DNA of 5,093 nt from assembly GCA_964347945.1 (NCBI GenBank), contig CAYGAW010000018.1:1-5093 (forward strand), read 5' to 3'. Shown piece by piece: positions 1-4,983 of the stretch (the stretch's first letter is position 1; the number at the start of each line of letters is the position of its first letter). Source of the DNA: CAYGAW01 sp964347945. Lineage in GTDB: Bacteria > Chloroflexota > Anaerolineae > UBA7937 > B3-Chlor. The position numbers and the translations under genes are program-made. The notes beneath the pieces were generated by a model that was not told where the DNA came from, made no database searches, and worked only from the letters and a program-made list of their open reading frames with translations.

Positions 1-503
1 ACAGTGCAGCCGAGGAGGGGTTATTCCTAACCCAGTTCGCCTCGGATCTGACGATGCTGGTGCGCGGCGACGCCCTTTCAGCCACAAGGACTCTGGCGGA
101 AAAGATCCTGGATCACGACACGATCGACATCCTCTGGAATACCGAGGTGATCCAGTTCCAAGGTAAAGACGGCCTGGAATCGGTGCTCGTGCGGAATAAC
201 CAGACAGGCGAGCAGCGAGAGATCGAGGCCTCAGGCGTCTTCCTGTTCATCGGGATGACGCCCAACAGCGACCTAGTCAAGGATCTTGTGGACGTGACGG
301 AGCACGGCTACGTGGTCACTGGCCACGACCTGCGCCACCGCCCCCAGCCACTGCCTTTCACACCGCGCATGATGGAGACCAGCATCGCCGGCGTATTTGC
401 AGCCGGCGATGTGAGGCTGGGCAGCACCCAGCAGATTACGTCTGCGGCGGGAGAGGGCACAGCTGCCGCCCTCTCCATCCGTGACTACTTGAAGACCGTC
501 TAG
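1..503 (+). CDS. Thioredoxin-reductase-like FAD/NAD(P)H oxidoreductase, C-terminal part (5' truncated)
   Basis: The frame is open from the first base (first full codon at 3) and ends at TAG 501-503, giving 166 residues. It begins SAAEEGLFL, which matches the end of the NADPH-binding GGGxSA motif of thioredoxin reductases. The redox CxxC that normally lies some 15 residues earlier is therefore outside the window and cannot be confirmed. Visible landmarks are GVFLFIGMTPN (fragment residues 78-88) and the FAD-binding AAGDVR (133-138), followed by the ITSAAGEGTAAA helix. Family members pass electrons from NADPH through FAD to a disulfide partner in the cytoplasm. Between GYVVTGHDL and METS there is an Arg/Pro-rich insertion of roughly 12 residues that short TrxB proteins lack. 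It resembles the longer TrxR-like class sometimes fused to regulatory domains, so a trxB symbol is not assigned. A sigma/anti-sigma pair follows about 90 bp downstream, suggesting a thiol-redox link by inference. Confidence 0.88.
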   Translation, partial: SAAEEGLFLTQFASDLTMLVRGDALSATRTLAEKILDHDTIDILWNTEVIQFQGKDGLESVLVRNNQTGEQREIEASGVFLFIGMTPNSDLVKDLVDVTEHGYVVTGHDLRHRPQPLPFTPRMMETSIAGVFAAGDVRLGSTQQITSAAGEGTAAALSIRDYLKTV

Positions 504-533
504 AGTGTGCACGCCCGCGTGTCCGGTGCACTC
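503..533. repeat. Paired GTGCAC hexamers, imperfect hairpin after the reductase stop
   Basis: GTGCAC occurs at 507-512 and again at 526-531. Each hexamer is itself palindromic, and together they can form a 6-bp stem with a 13-nt loop, extendable by two pairs across a small bulge. No T-run follows, so it is not a convincing intrinsic terminator. It lies just upstream of the sigma factor gene and might be a two-site operator, but that is speculative. Confidence 0.25.
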
Positions 534-561
534 CACACGAAGGCACTGGAGATGCATTGAC

Positions 562-567
562 AGGGGA
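562..567 (+). promoter_or_regulatory. Possible ribosome binding site supporting a TTG start for the sigma factor
   Basis: AGGGGA sits 6 nt before an in-frame TTG at 574-576. The more conventional ATG at 592 has no good Shine-Dalgarno sequence at normal spacing. The true start could therefore be TTG 574, adding six residues (MCYSLS) before the Met encoded at 592. Confidence 0.35.
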
Positions 568-591
568 AGTTCGTTGTGCTACAGCCTCTCC

Positions 592-1233
592 ATGGATGAG
601 CAGGACACTCGCGCAATTCCCGGCCGTACTAACCAGGAATGGCTAGATGCACTGCGCGGTCCCGGGCGCGACGAAGCGCTGGCTGACCTGCGCGCCATCC
701 TGGTGCGCGGTCTCCACTACGCTCTGGCAAGCCAGCTCGACGTTGACGAAGCACTGCTAGAGGACTTCGCGCAAGAGGCGATCCTCAAGACACTCGCCGC
801 ACTCGACTCCTTCCGGGGAGAGAGCCGCTTCACTACCTGGGCACAGAAGATTGCCGTTCGCGAAGCCCTCACGGATCTGCGTCGGCACCGCTGGCGCGAC
901 GTTTCCCTCGAAGAGATAACCGGGGGCTCAGACAGTGATTTCATCCCCACGACTCTGGCAGATCCGTCAGCCGGACCGGAGCGGCAAGCGATTCAGAGGG
1001 AACTGCTCGAGACTCTGGGGCGCATGATATCGGAGAAATTGACCGACAGACAACGCACGGCGATGACCGCCGTCTACCTGCACAAGGTGCCTTTGGAGGA
1101 GGTGGCCCGAGTCATGGGCACCAACCGTAACGCTCTCTACAAGCTATTGCACGATGCACGCCAGCGTCTCCAGCAGGAGATACTGGCCGAAGGCTATTCA
1201 GGTCAGGATGTGCTGGACGCCTTCGGGCCCTAG
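592..1233 (+). CDS. ECF-type (sigma-70 family) RNA polymerase sigma factor
   Basis: The 213-residue product from ATG 592 has the two-domain layout of an extracytoplasmic-function sigma factor, which directs RNA polymerase to a stress- or signal-specific promoter set. Region 2 spans about residues 30-102 and includes DFAQEAILKTL, then FRGESRFTTWAQKIAVREALTDLRR, the typical core-binding and -10 recognition segment. A variable acidic linker follows (about 103-137). Region 4 (about 138-195) carries LTDRQRTAMTAVYLHKVPLEEVARVMGT and then NRNALYKLLHDARQRLQ, a helix-turn-helix for the -35 element. The length is normal for the family. An upstream TTG at 574 with a better ribosome binding site is an alternative start, and the frame stays open back to 505. 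The anti-sigma gene begins 46 bp downstream, the usual arrangement for a co-transcribed pair. The ECF subgroup and target regulon cannot be told from the sequence alone. Confidence 0.93.
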   Translation: MDEQDTRAIPGRTNQEWLDALRGPGRDEALADLRAILVRGLHYALASQLDVDEALLEDFAQEAILKTLAALDSFRGESRFTTWAQKIAVREALTDLRRHRWRDVSLEEITGGSDSDFIPTTLADPSAGPERQAIQRELLETLGRMISEKLTDRQRTAMTAVYLHKVPLEEVARVMGTNRNALYKLLHDARQRLQQEILAEGYSGQDVLDAFGP

Positions 1234-1279
1234 GCACGGGTAAGAAGTTCCCACTACATCGCGTCCAAGATTGGAGACA

Positions 1280-1519
1280 ATGACGACGGAACTTAGTTTG
1301 GATTCTCTCAAGCGGATCGTTCGCGACATAATGACCACTCGTCCAGACGAGATTGGCTGCGATGAATGCGTCGAAGAGCTCGATCGCTTCGTCGAGCTGG
1401 AGTTGGCGGGCAAGAACGCAGCCGAGGCATTGTCTCTGATACAGGATCATCTGGACCGGTGCGGCGATTGCCATGAAGAATTCGAGGCCCTTCTCGCGGC
1501 ACTTCGGGCCATCACCTAG
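1280..1519 (+). CDS. Small soluble zinc-binding (ZAS-type) anti-sigma factor
   Basis: This 79-residue protein follows the sigma factor gene in the same direction. It has C-x2-C at residues 27 and 30 and an H-x3-C-x2-C motif (H57, C61, C64, in DHLDRCGDC). C30 and H57 are separated by 26 residues, close to the spacing of the zinc-binding anti-sigma (ZAS/zf-HC2) fold. In that family the fold wraps around the cognate ECF factor and keeps it inactive in the cytoplasm. In RsrA-like members, oxidation of the cysteines releases zinc and the sigma factor. There is no transmembrane helix or extra sensor domain, so any signal would be sensed in the cytoplasm, with the cysteines the obvious candidates. 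ATG 1280 is chosen; an in-frame TTG at 1271 would add three residues. Neither start has a well-spaced Shine-Dalgarno. The partnership is inferred from adjacency and motif. Confidence 0.8.
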   Translation: MTTELSLDSLKRIVRDIMTTRPDEIGCDECVEELDRFVELELAGKNAAEALSLIQDHLDRCGDCHEEFEALLAALRAIT

Positions 1520-1569
1520 TCCTGTGGTAACCCGCATGCCGGTTCAAGCGGGTGCAATCGTCTAGCTGT

Positions 1570-1598
1570 TTCAAATTGAACGAAGGTCACTCTGTTCA
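1570..1598. repeat. Nested short palindromes upstream of the microprotein gene
   Basis: TTCAAATTGAA at 1570-1580 is a perfect 11-bp palindrome (TTCAA-A-TTGAA). Overlapping it, TGAAC (1577-1581) and GTTCA (1594-1598) form a second inverted pair 12 bp apart. They lie in the 154-bp gap between the anti-sigma gene and the microprotein gene, a plausible operator position. I could not identify a convincing -35/-10 pair with standard spacing, so a regulatory role is inference. Confidence 0.25.
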
Positions 1599-1662
1599 CG
1601 CCGAATAGATCGCCCACCGGCGAAGCTAACGATGATACAACCATCAAATGAAACTCAGAAAC

Positions 1663-1668
1663 GGAGGT
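1663..1668 (+). promoter_or_regulatory. Strong ribosome binding site for the 55-residue microprotein
   Basis: GGAGGT ends 5 nt before ATG 1674, which is good spacing, and only 2 nt before ATG 1671, which is too close. It therefore favours the start at 1674. A strong site in front of such a short frame supports real translation. Confidence 0.7.
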
Positions 1669-1673
1669 GAATG

Positions 1674-1841
1674 ATGGCAGAACTTAGCGTCAAATGTCCG
1701 CAGTGTGGCCAGGAGATCACAGGGGCCACCGACCTTGAGGTAGCAGAGCGCGCGAGAGAGCACATGAAGGAGGTACACTCTACGGAGGTGCCCATAGAAG
1801 AAGCGCATAAGATGGTCAAGGAGATGCTGCAGGGCCAGTAG
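1674..1841 (+). CDS. 55-residue putative metal-binding microprotein (C-x2-C...H-x4-H; DUF1059-like)
   Basis: A short frame from ATG 1674 to TAG 1839-1841, preceded by a well-placed GGAGGT. The N-terminus reads VKCPQCGQEI, a zinc-knuckle-like C8-x2-C11. A charged helix follows (about residues 20-34, LEVAERAREHMKEVH) ending in H30 and H35, and then a second predicted helix (about 40-53). The spacing C-x2-C-x18-H-x4-H could make one C2H2 metal site. The overall pattern (Cys-containing head, then an EHxxxxH stretch, then a helical tail) recalls the small DUF1059 family, whose function is unknown; this resemblance is from memory and was not searched. It has no signal peptide or membrane segment, so it is probably cytoplasmic. 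It could share transcription with the sigma/anti-sigma genes or, given the 154-bp gap, be a target promoter of that sigma factor. No function is assigned. Confidence 0.75.
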   Translation: MAELSVKCPQCGQEITGATDLEVAERAREHMKEVHSTEVPIEEAHKMVKEMLQGQ

Positions 1842-1867
1842 AGGGCAGACTCGGTCGGGCAAGGTCG

Positions 1868-1979
1868 CCCCTCCCGCTGGGTGAAGGATCAACTCGTAAG
1901 CCGACCATGGCACTACGTTAGCTTCGCCTAGACAGAGTAGGAGTCTATGCGCTGACGATGTTTCCTGCAGCGGGAGGGG
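1868..1979. repeat. Perfect 12-bp inverted repeat pair flanking an 88-bp insert
   Basis: CCCCTCCCGCTG at 1868-1879 is exactly complementary, in reverse, to CAGCGGGAGGGG at 1968-1979. In RNA the arms would close a 112-nt domain with a very GC-rich basal stem. The enclosed part contains a smaller TAGAC/GTCTA pair (1929-1933 and 1943-1947). It matches no riboswitch or small RNA consensus I recognise. It could be a structured leader, a small RNA, or the ends of a tiny mobile element. No flanking direct repeats were evident. Confidence 0.5.
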
Positions 1980-1984
1980 TGACT

Positions 1985-2014
1985 ACTCACACAAGCTGAC
2001 TAGGCCCTGTGAGT
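1985..2014. repeat. 7-bp hairpin
   Basis: ACTCACA (1985-1991) pairs perfectly with TGTGAGT (2008-2014) around a 16-nt loop, and a T-G wobble can extend it. It sits just after the right arm of the 12-bp inverted repeat. The following bases (GTTTCCCGG) are not a proper T-tract, so it is at best a weak terminator. Confidence 0.35.
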
Positions 2015-2106
2015 GTTTCCCGGCTTCTCCACTCATAGGCGGCAAGCCAGGGCCACCCGATGGGGTTTGTGTCCGCGTGATATTCTGGTGCACGATGGTT
2101 CAGCGC

Positions 2107-2122
2107 TGGTCAACTTTGACCA
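2107..2122. promoter_or_regulatory. 16-bp palindrome, possible operator
   Basis: TGGTCAACTTTGACCA has two perfect 7-bp arms (TGGTCAA and TTGACCA) around a central CT. A further GTCAA occurs at 2128-2132, making another inverted pair with the TTGAC at 2116-2120. Such symmetry is typical of sites for dimeric helix-turn-helix repressors, but no regulator for it is encoded in the window. It lies about 200 bp before the lipoprotein gene. Confidence 0.35.
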
Positions 2123-2147
2123 CAACCGTCAACTGCCTCGGCTCCAT

Positions 2148-2164
2148 TGGCCCCACGCGGGCCA
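2148..2164. repeat. GC-rich 6-bp hairpin
   Basis: TGGCCC (2148-2153) pairs with GGGCCA (2159-2164) around the 5-nt loop CACGC. No T-run follows. A further weak pair, CCAGC (2204-2208) with GCTGG (2217-2221), lies downstream. Confidence 0.3.
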
Positions 2165-2305
2165 GGAATACCAGCGCGCCGCTATGCGTCAGGCCCGTCA
2201 GCGCCAGCCACGTCACGCTGGAGAAGACCATACGACAGTACGTGGCTCGGCGGGGAAGGTTAGGCGAGCAAGTCAGCGCTAGAGAAACCTCGAGAACACA
2301 AAGTT

Positions 2306-2311
2306 AGGAGG
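2306..2311 (+). promoter_or_regulatory. Consensus ribosome binding site for the lipoprotein gene
   Basis: AGGAGG lies 7 nt before GTG 2319. This perfect Shine-Dalgarno fixes the GTG as the start, which also gives a proper lipoprotein signal peptide. Confidence 0.85.
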
Positions 2312-2318
2312 CAATCCG

Positions 2319-3170
2319 GTGAAGTGCATACCTTGGATGGTTCCGATTCTGAGTCTGGCCCTGATGCTGACAGCTTGTGGCAACCAAGCTCCGGCCGGGG
2401 CTCGGATCCTGCCGCTGGAAGAGATGCCGGGCGGGTTTGAGGGCCCGAACGTACTAGAGAATGAAGGTACCTCGGTGGTGATTGAGTTCGAAAGCGGTGT
2501 GCCTACGGTGTGCAATGTGGCGTACGGAACTGACACGTCCTATGGCGCTCTGGCTACCATGCTGATGATGGCGGGCGCCGTCCGCGATCACTCCGTTGTC
2601 CTCCGCGGATTGACGCCCAACACGACGTACCACTACCGCACAACCTTGACCGACGAACAGACCCTCGTCTACCAGTCCGAGGACTTCACCTTCACCACCA
2701 CTGCCGCTGAGCCGTCTCCACCAGCAGCGCGACCTGAGGGAGACAACGTAGCCTCCTTGGCAGCTGGCGCCACGGTCCTCGCCGTGTCCAGTAACTTCGG
2801 CGGCGCAGACAACGACGGTGCCTTTGGCGCCAACAGCGCGATCGACGGACAGCCCAGCACCGAATGGTCATCCAACGGGGATGGTGACGACGCCTGGATT
2901 GAGGTTGAACTGGATCAGACCTACGACGTGCACACCATTGGGTTCTGGACTCGCACCATGCCCAACGAAACAGCGCAGATCTTCAGCTTCACCGTGACCA
3001 CCGATGATGGCGAAACCTATGGGCCCTTTGACTTGCCCGACGCCGGTCAAATCTACTACTTTCCTGTGGAGTTTGCGGCGCGTATCCTTCGCTTCGATGC
3101 AGTGGAGACCAACACAGGAAACACTGGCGCCGTGGAGATAGAGGCCTATGGCACACCGCCCGGGCAGTGA
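2319..3170 (+). CDS. Surface lipoprotein with fibronectin-III-like and discoidin (F5/8 C)-like domains
   Basis: The 283-residue product starts at GTG, set by the AGGAGG upstream. Residues 1-19 form a short hydrophobic signal peptide ending in the lipobox LTAC, with C20 as the expected lipidation site; Gly follows. An outward-facing membrane-anchored protein is therefore likely. Residues about 43-127 look like a fibronectin-III or purple-acid-phosphatase N-terminal beta-sandwich, with HSVVLRGLTPNTTYHYRT and then DFTFTT as signature strands. A Pro/Ala linker (about 128-141) follows. Residues about 142-278 resemble a discoidin or coagulation-factor 5/8 C domain, seen in NSAIDGQPSTEWSS, then DAWIEVELDQTYDVHTIGFW. 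Such domains commonly bind carbohydrate or cell surfaces. No catalytic domain is visible, so a binding or adhesion role is inferred. The glucokinase gene begins 9 nt after the stop, so co-expression is likely. Confidence 0.82.
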   Translation: MKCIPWMVPILSLALMLTACGNQAPAGARILPLEEMPGGFEGPNVLENEGTSVVIEFESGVPTVCNVAYGTDTSYGALATMLMMAGAVRDHSVVLRGLTPNTTYHYRTTLTDEQTLVYQSEDFTFTTTAAEPSPPAARPEGDNVASLAAGATVLAVSSNFGGADNDGAFGANSAIDGQPSTEWSSNGDGDDAWIEVELDQTYDVHTIGFWTRTMPNETAQIFSFTVTTDDGETYGPFDLPDAGQIYYFPVEFAARILRFDAVETNTGNTGAVEIEAYGTPPGQ

Positions 3171-3179
3171 GAGAGAGGA

Positions 3180-4187
3180 ATGGTCCAAGAGGAGATCATA
3201 CTAGCGGGTGACATCGGCGGAACGAAGACGAGTCTAGCCCTTTTCTCGTCCGACAATGGGCCTCGATCGCCGTTAGCGCAGGCGACGTTCGCGAGCGACA
3301 ACTATCCCAGCCTGGAAGCCCTGGTGCGCGAGTTCCTGGCCCAGGTCGACGTGTCCCCTGATCGAGCGAGCTTCGGAGCCGCTGGTCCTGTAGTGGGAGG
3401 CCAAACCCAGATCACCAATCTGCCTTGGCTGCTGGATGAGATAGGGTTGGCGGAAGCCCTGGCACTCACCACCGTCCGGCTGCTGAACGACCTGGACGCC
3501 CTCGCCTACGCGCTACCAATCCTGGAGGGGGATGACCTTCACACGTTGAACGAAGGGCGGCCGGAGGTCGACGGTGCCCTGGCCATCATTGCACCAGGCA
3601 CCGGACTAGGCGAGGCGTTCCTGACATGGGACGGTTCGCGCTATGTCCCCCACGCCTCCGAGGGCGGGCATGCCGACTTCGCACCCACCAACGCTCTGGA
3701 ACTGGGACTGCTCCAGTATCTGCTGGACCGCTTTGAGCACGTCAGCTATGAGCGGGTGTGCTCAGGCCGCGGTCTGCCCAACATCTACGCCTATCTGAGG
3801 GATAGCGGCTATGCTGAGGAGCCGCCCTCGCTGGCGGAGGAATTGGCCACGGCAGAGGATCCGACGCCAGTCATAGTGAAATATGCACTGGATGAGAGCC
3901 CGCAGCACGAGCTTTGCGTCGCCACTCTGAACACCTTCGTCTCCATCCTGGGAGCGGAGGCGGGGAACCTGGCTCTCAGGGTGGTCGCCACTGGCGGCGT
4001 GTACTTGGGCGGGGGTATCCCGCCTCGCATCCTGCCTGTCTTGACGAATAGAGAATTCATGCACGCCTTCCAGAGCAAGGGCCGCCTGTCAGAGTTGATG
4101 GCCCGAATCCCAGTACATGTGATCCTCAATCCCAAGGCGGCGCTGATGGGTGCCGCCTTGCATGGCCTGGAGCAAGTGCATAGTTGA
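3180..4187 (+). CDS. glk: Glucokinase
   Basis: The 335-residue product matches the length and motif order of the bacterial Glk family (not ROK), which phosphorylates glucose with ATP to glucose-6-phosphate in the cytoplasm. Seen are the phosphate-binding GDIGGTKT (residues 10-17), LLNDLDALAYALP (101-113, with D104 at the catalytic aspartate position), APGTGLGEAF (138-147), the sugar-binding EGGH (161-164), YERVCSGRGLPNIY (190-203) and a C-terminal GGVYLGGGIPPRI (272-284) with NPKAALMGAA (317-326). The start ATG 3180 is preceded by a purine-rich GAGAGAGGA whose GAGG core is very close to the ATG. With only 9 nt after the lipoprotein stop, translational coupling is likely. No other usable start is near. 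The nnrE frame overlaps or abuts its end. Confidence 0.93.
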   Translation: MVQEEIILAGDIGGTKTSLALFSSDNGPRSPLAQATFASDNYPSLEALVREFLAQVDVSPDRASFGAAGPVVGGQTQITNLPWLLDEIGLAEALALTTVRLLNDLDALAYALPILEGDDLHTLNEGRPEVDGALAIIAPGTGLGEAFLTWDGSRYVPHASEGGHADFAPTNALELGLLQYLLDRFEHVSYERVCSGRGLPNIYAYLRDSGYAEEPPSLAEELATAEDPTPVIVKYALDESPQHELCVATLNTFVSILGAEAGNLALRVVATGGVYLGGGIPPRILPVLTNREFMHAFQSKGRLSELMARIPVHVILNPKAALMGAALHGLEQVHS

Positions 4188-4200
4188 CTTGCGGCGTGAA

Positions 4201-4962
4201 GTGGTTTTCCGTACCGAAGACGGTCTCCGGGTGCCGGCCGTCACTGCTGACCAGATGCGGGAGGTGGACCGCATCGCGGTGGAGGAATTAGGTCTCAGCA
4301 TCCTGCAGATGATGGAGAACGCGGGGCGAAGTCTTGCGCAGACCGCAATCAACATCCTCCATGGCACGAAGAGTGAGGTGACCGTCTTGGCAGGTTCAGG
4401 GGGCAACGGCGGCGGAGGCCTCTGCTGCGCGCGACACCTCGACAACCGGGGCTTCAGAGTAAGGATTGTGCTGCACGGCACAGACGCGAACCTGACGCCG
4501 GCGGCCCGCAATCAACTCAAGATTCTTCGGGCCGCGGGCTTGCAGCCGACGGATCTCTCTCACGCCAGCGAGCTGCTGGGCAGGTCACAACTCGTCGTTG
4601 ATGCCCTCATCGGGTACGGTCTGCGTGGGGCCCCACAGGGAAGGACGGCACAACTCATCGATTTGTGCAACGACCATGGCACGCGGATATTGGCCCTTGA
4701 CGTTCCGTCAGGTCTAGACGCCACGACGGGCGGGACTCCAGGCTCCGTGGTACGCCCAGATACGACGCTAACCCTCGCCCTGCCCAAGGCTGGCCTGCAC
4801 AGTCTGCCTGGGGAAGTGTACCTGGCCGACATCGGCATACCGCCCCAGGTCTTCCACGAGCTCGGGCTGGATTTCGACCCGCCCTTCAACGACAGCTACT
4901 GGGTGCGCATATTCTGCTTGTCAGAGGGGGATACCTCTCAGGCTGCTGGACGCGATGATTGA
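4201..4962 (+). CDS. nnrE: NAD(P)H-hydrate epimerase (YjeF N-terminal domain, stand-alone)
   Basis: The epimerase interconverts the R and S forms of hydrated NAD(P)H so that a separate dehydratase can restore the cofactor. From GTG 4201 the product has 253 residues. It shows VTADQMREVDRIAVEELG and MENAGR (residues 14-43), the glycine-rich nucleotide loop AGSGGNGGGGL (64-74), VVDALIGYGL (132-141), LALDVPSGLDATTG (164-177) and LALPKAGL, in the order of the YjeF_N family. Oddly, the usual NNGGDG loop reads GNGGGG, so the Asp is replaced by Gly. The C-terminal dehydratase (carbohydrate-kinase-like) domain found in many bacterial fusions is absent. The start is uncertain: the frame is open from GTG 4150, ATG 4162 and TTG 4189 lie upstream, and GTG 4231 lies downstream. 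GTG 4201, 13 nt after the glk stop, keeps the FRTEDGLRVPAVT lead-in without overlapping glk. Confidence 0.88.
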   Translation: MVFRTEDGLRVPAVTADQMREVDRIAVEELGLSILQMMENAGRSLAQTAINILHGTKSEVTVLAGSGGNGGGGLCCARHLDNRGFRVRIVLHGTDANLTPAARNQLKILRAAGLQPTDLSHASELLGRSQLVVDALIGYGLRGAPQGRTAQLIDLCNDHGTRILALDVPSGLDATTGGTPGSVVRPDTTLTLALPKAGLHSLPGEVYLADIGIPPQVFHELGLDFDPPFNDSYWVRIFCLSEGDTSQAAGRDD

Positions 4963-4970
4963 GATGGGCA

Positions 4971-4976
4971 GAGGAG
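4971..4976 (+). promoter_or_regulatory. Ribosome binding site for the transketolase gene
   Basis: GAGGAG, inside a purine-rich run, ends 7 nt before GTG 4984. It supports that GTG over the in-frame ATG at 5002, which has no such site. Confidence 0.7.
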
Positions 4977-4983
4977 AGAGAAA

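Larger units (their letters stand above)
1842..2318. other. Intergenic region rich in inverted repeats, no supported gene
   Basis: About 480 bp lie between the microprotein stop and the lipoprotein start. Open frames are present on the plus strand (for example 2013-2282 from GTG, and 2077-2307), but none has a ribosome binding site I trust or a clear protein family. The stretch holds several perfect inverted repeats, listed separately. The promoter of the downstream lipoprotein-glk-nnrE-transketolase set is expected here, but no clear -35/-10 pair could be named. Confidence 0.6.

Noticed and set aside
273..557. Minus-strand open frame opposite the reductase end
   Set aside because: It lies antisense to a clear FAD-binding coding sequence, has low-complexity Arg/His composition and no recognisable family; it is a shadow frame.
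1112..1537. Minus-strand open frames opposite the sigma/anti-sigma junction
   Set aside because: They overlap two well-supported plus-strand genes and have no motif or ribosome binding site.
1530..1553. ACCCGC/GCGGGT hairpin after the anti-sigma gene as a terminator, or GGTTCAAGC as a tRNA T-loop
   Set aside because: The stem has a 12-nt loop and no following T-run, and the GGTTCAAGC is not flanked by complementary T-stem bases or any other tRNA arm.
1644..1913. Minus-strand 89-residue open frame covering the microprotein
   Set aside because: The plus-strand microprotein has a strong ribosome binding site and a coherent Cys/His pattern; the antisense frame shows no family resemblance.
1868..1979. 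Known riboswitch or transposon ends
   Set aside because: I looked for recognisable cores of the cobalamin, SAM, TPP, c-di-GMP and T-box classes and found none. No target-site duplication or transposase is present, so only an unassigned inverted repeat is reported.
2107..2235. Minus-strand frame with a hydrophobic stretch (SSVTWLALTGLTHSGALVFL)
   Set aside because: It stops after about 43 residues from its first Met, has no ribosome binding site that I can see, and matches no family I know; chance is likely.
2077..2307. Plus-strand 76-residue open frame in the intergenic region
   Set aside because: No ribosome binding site, Ser/Thr/Arg-rich composition without motifs, and it runs almost into the lipoprotein ribosome binding site.
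4089..4511. Minus-strand 140-residue frame opposite the glk/nnrE junction
   Set aside because: It is antisense to two strongly supported enzymes and has Pro/Arg/Ser-rich shadow composition.
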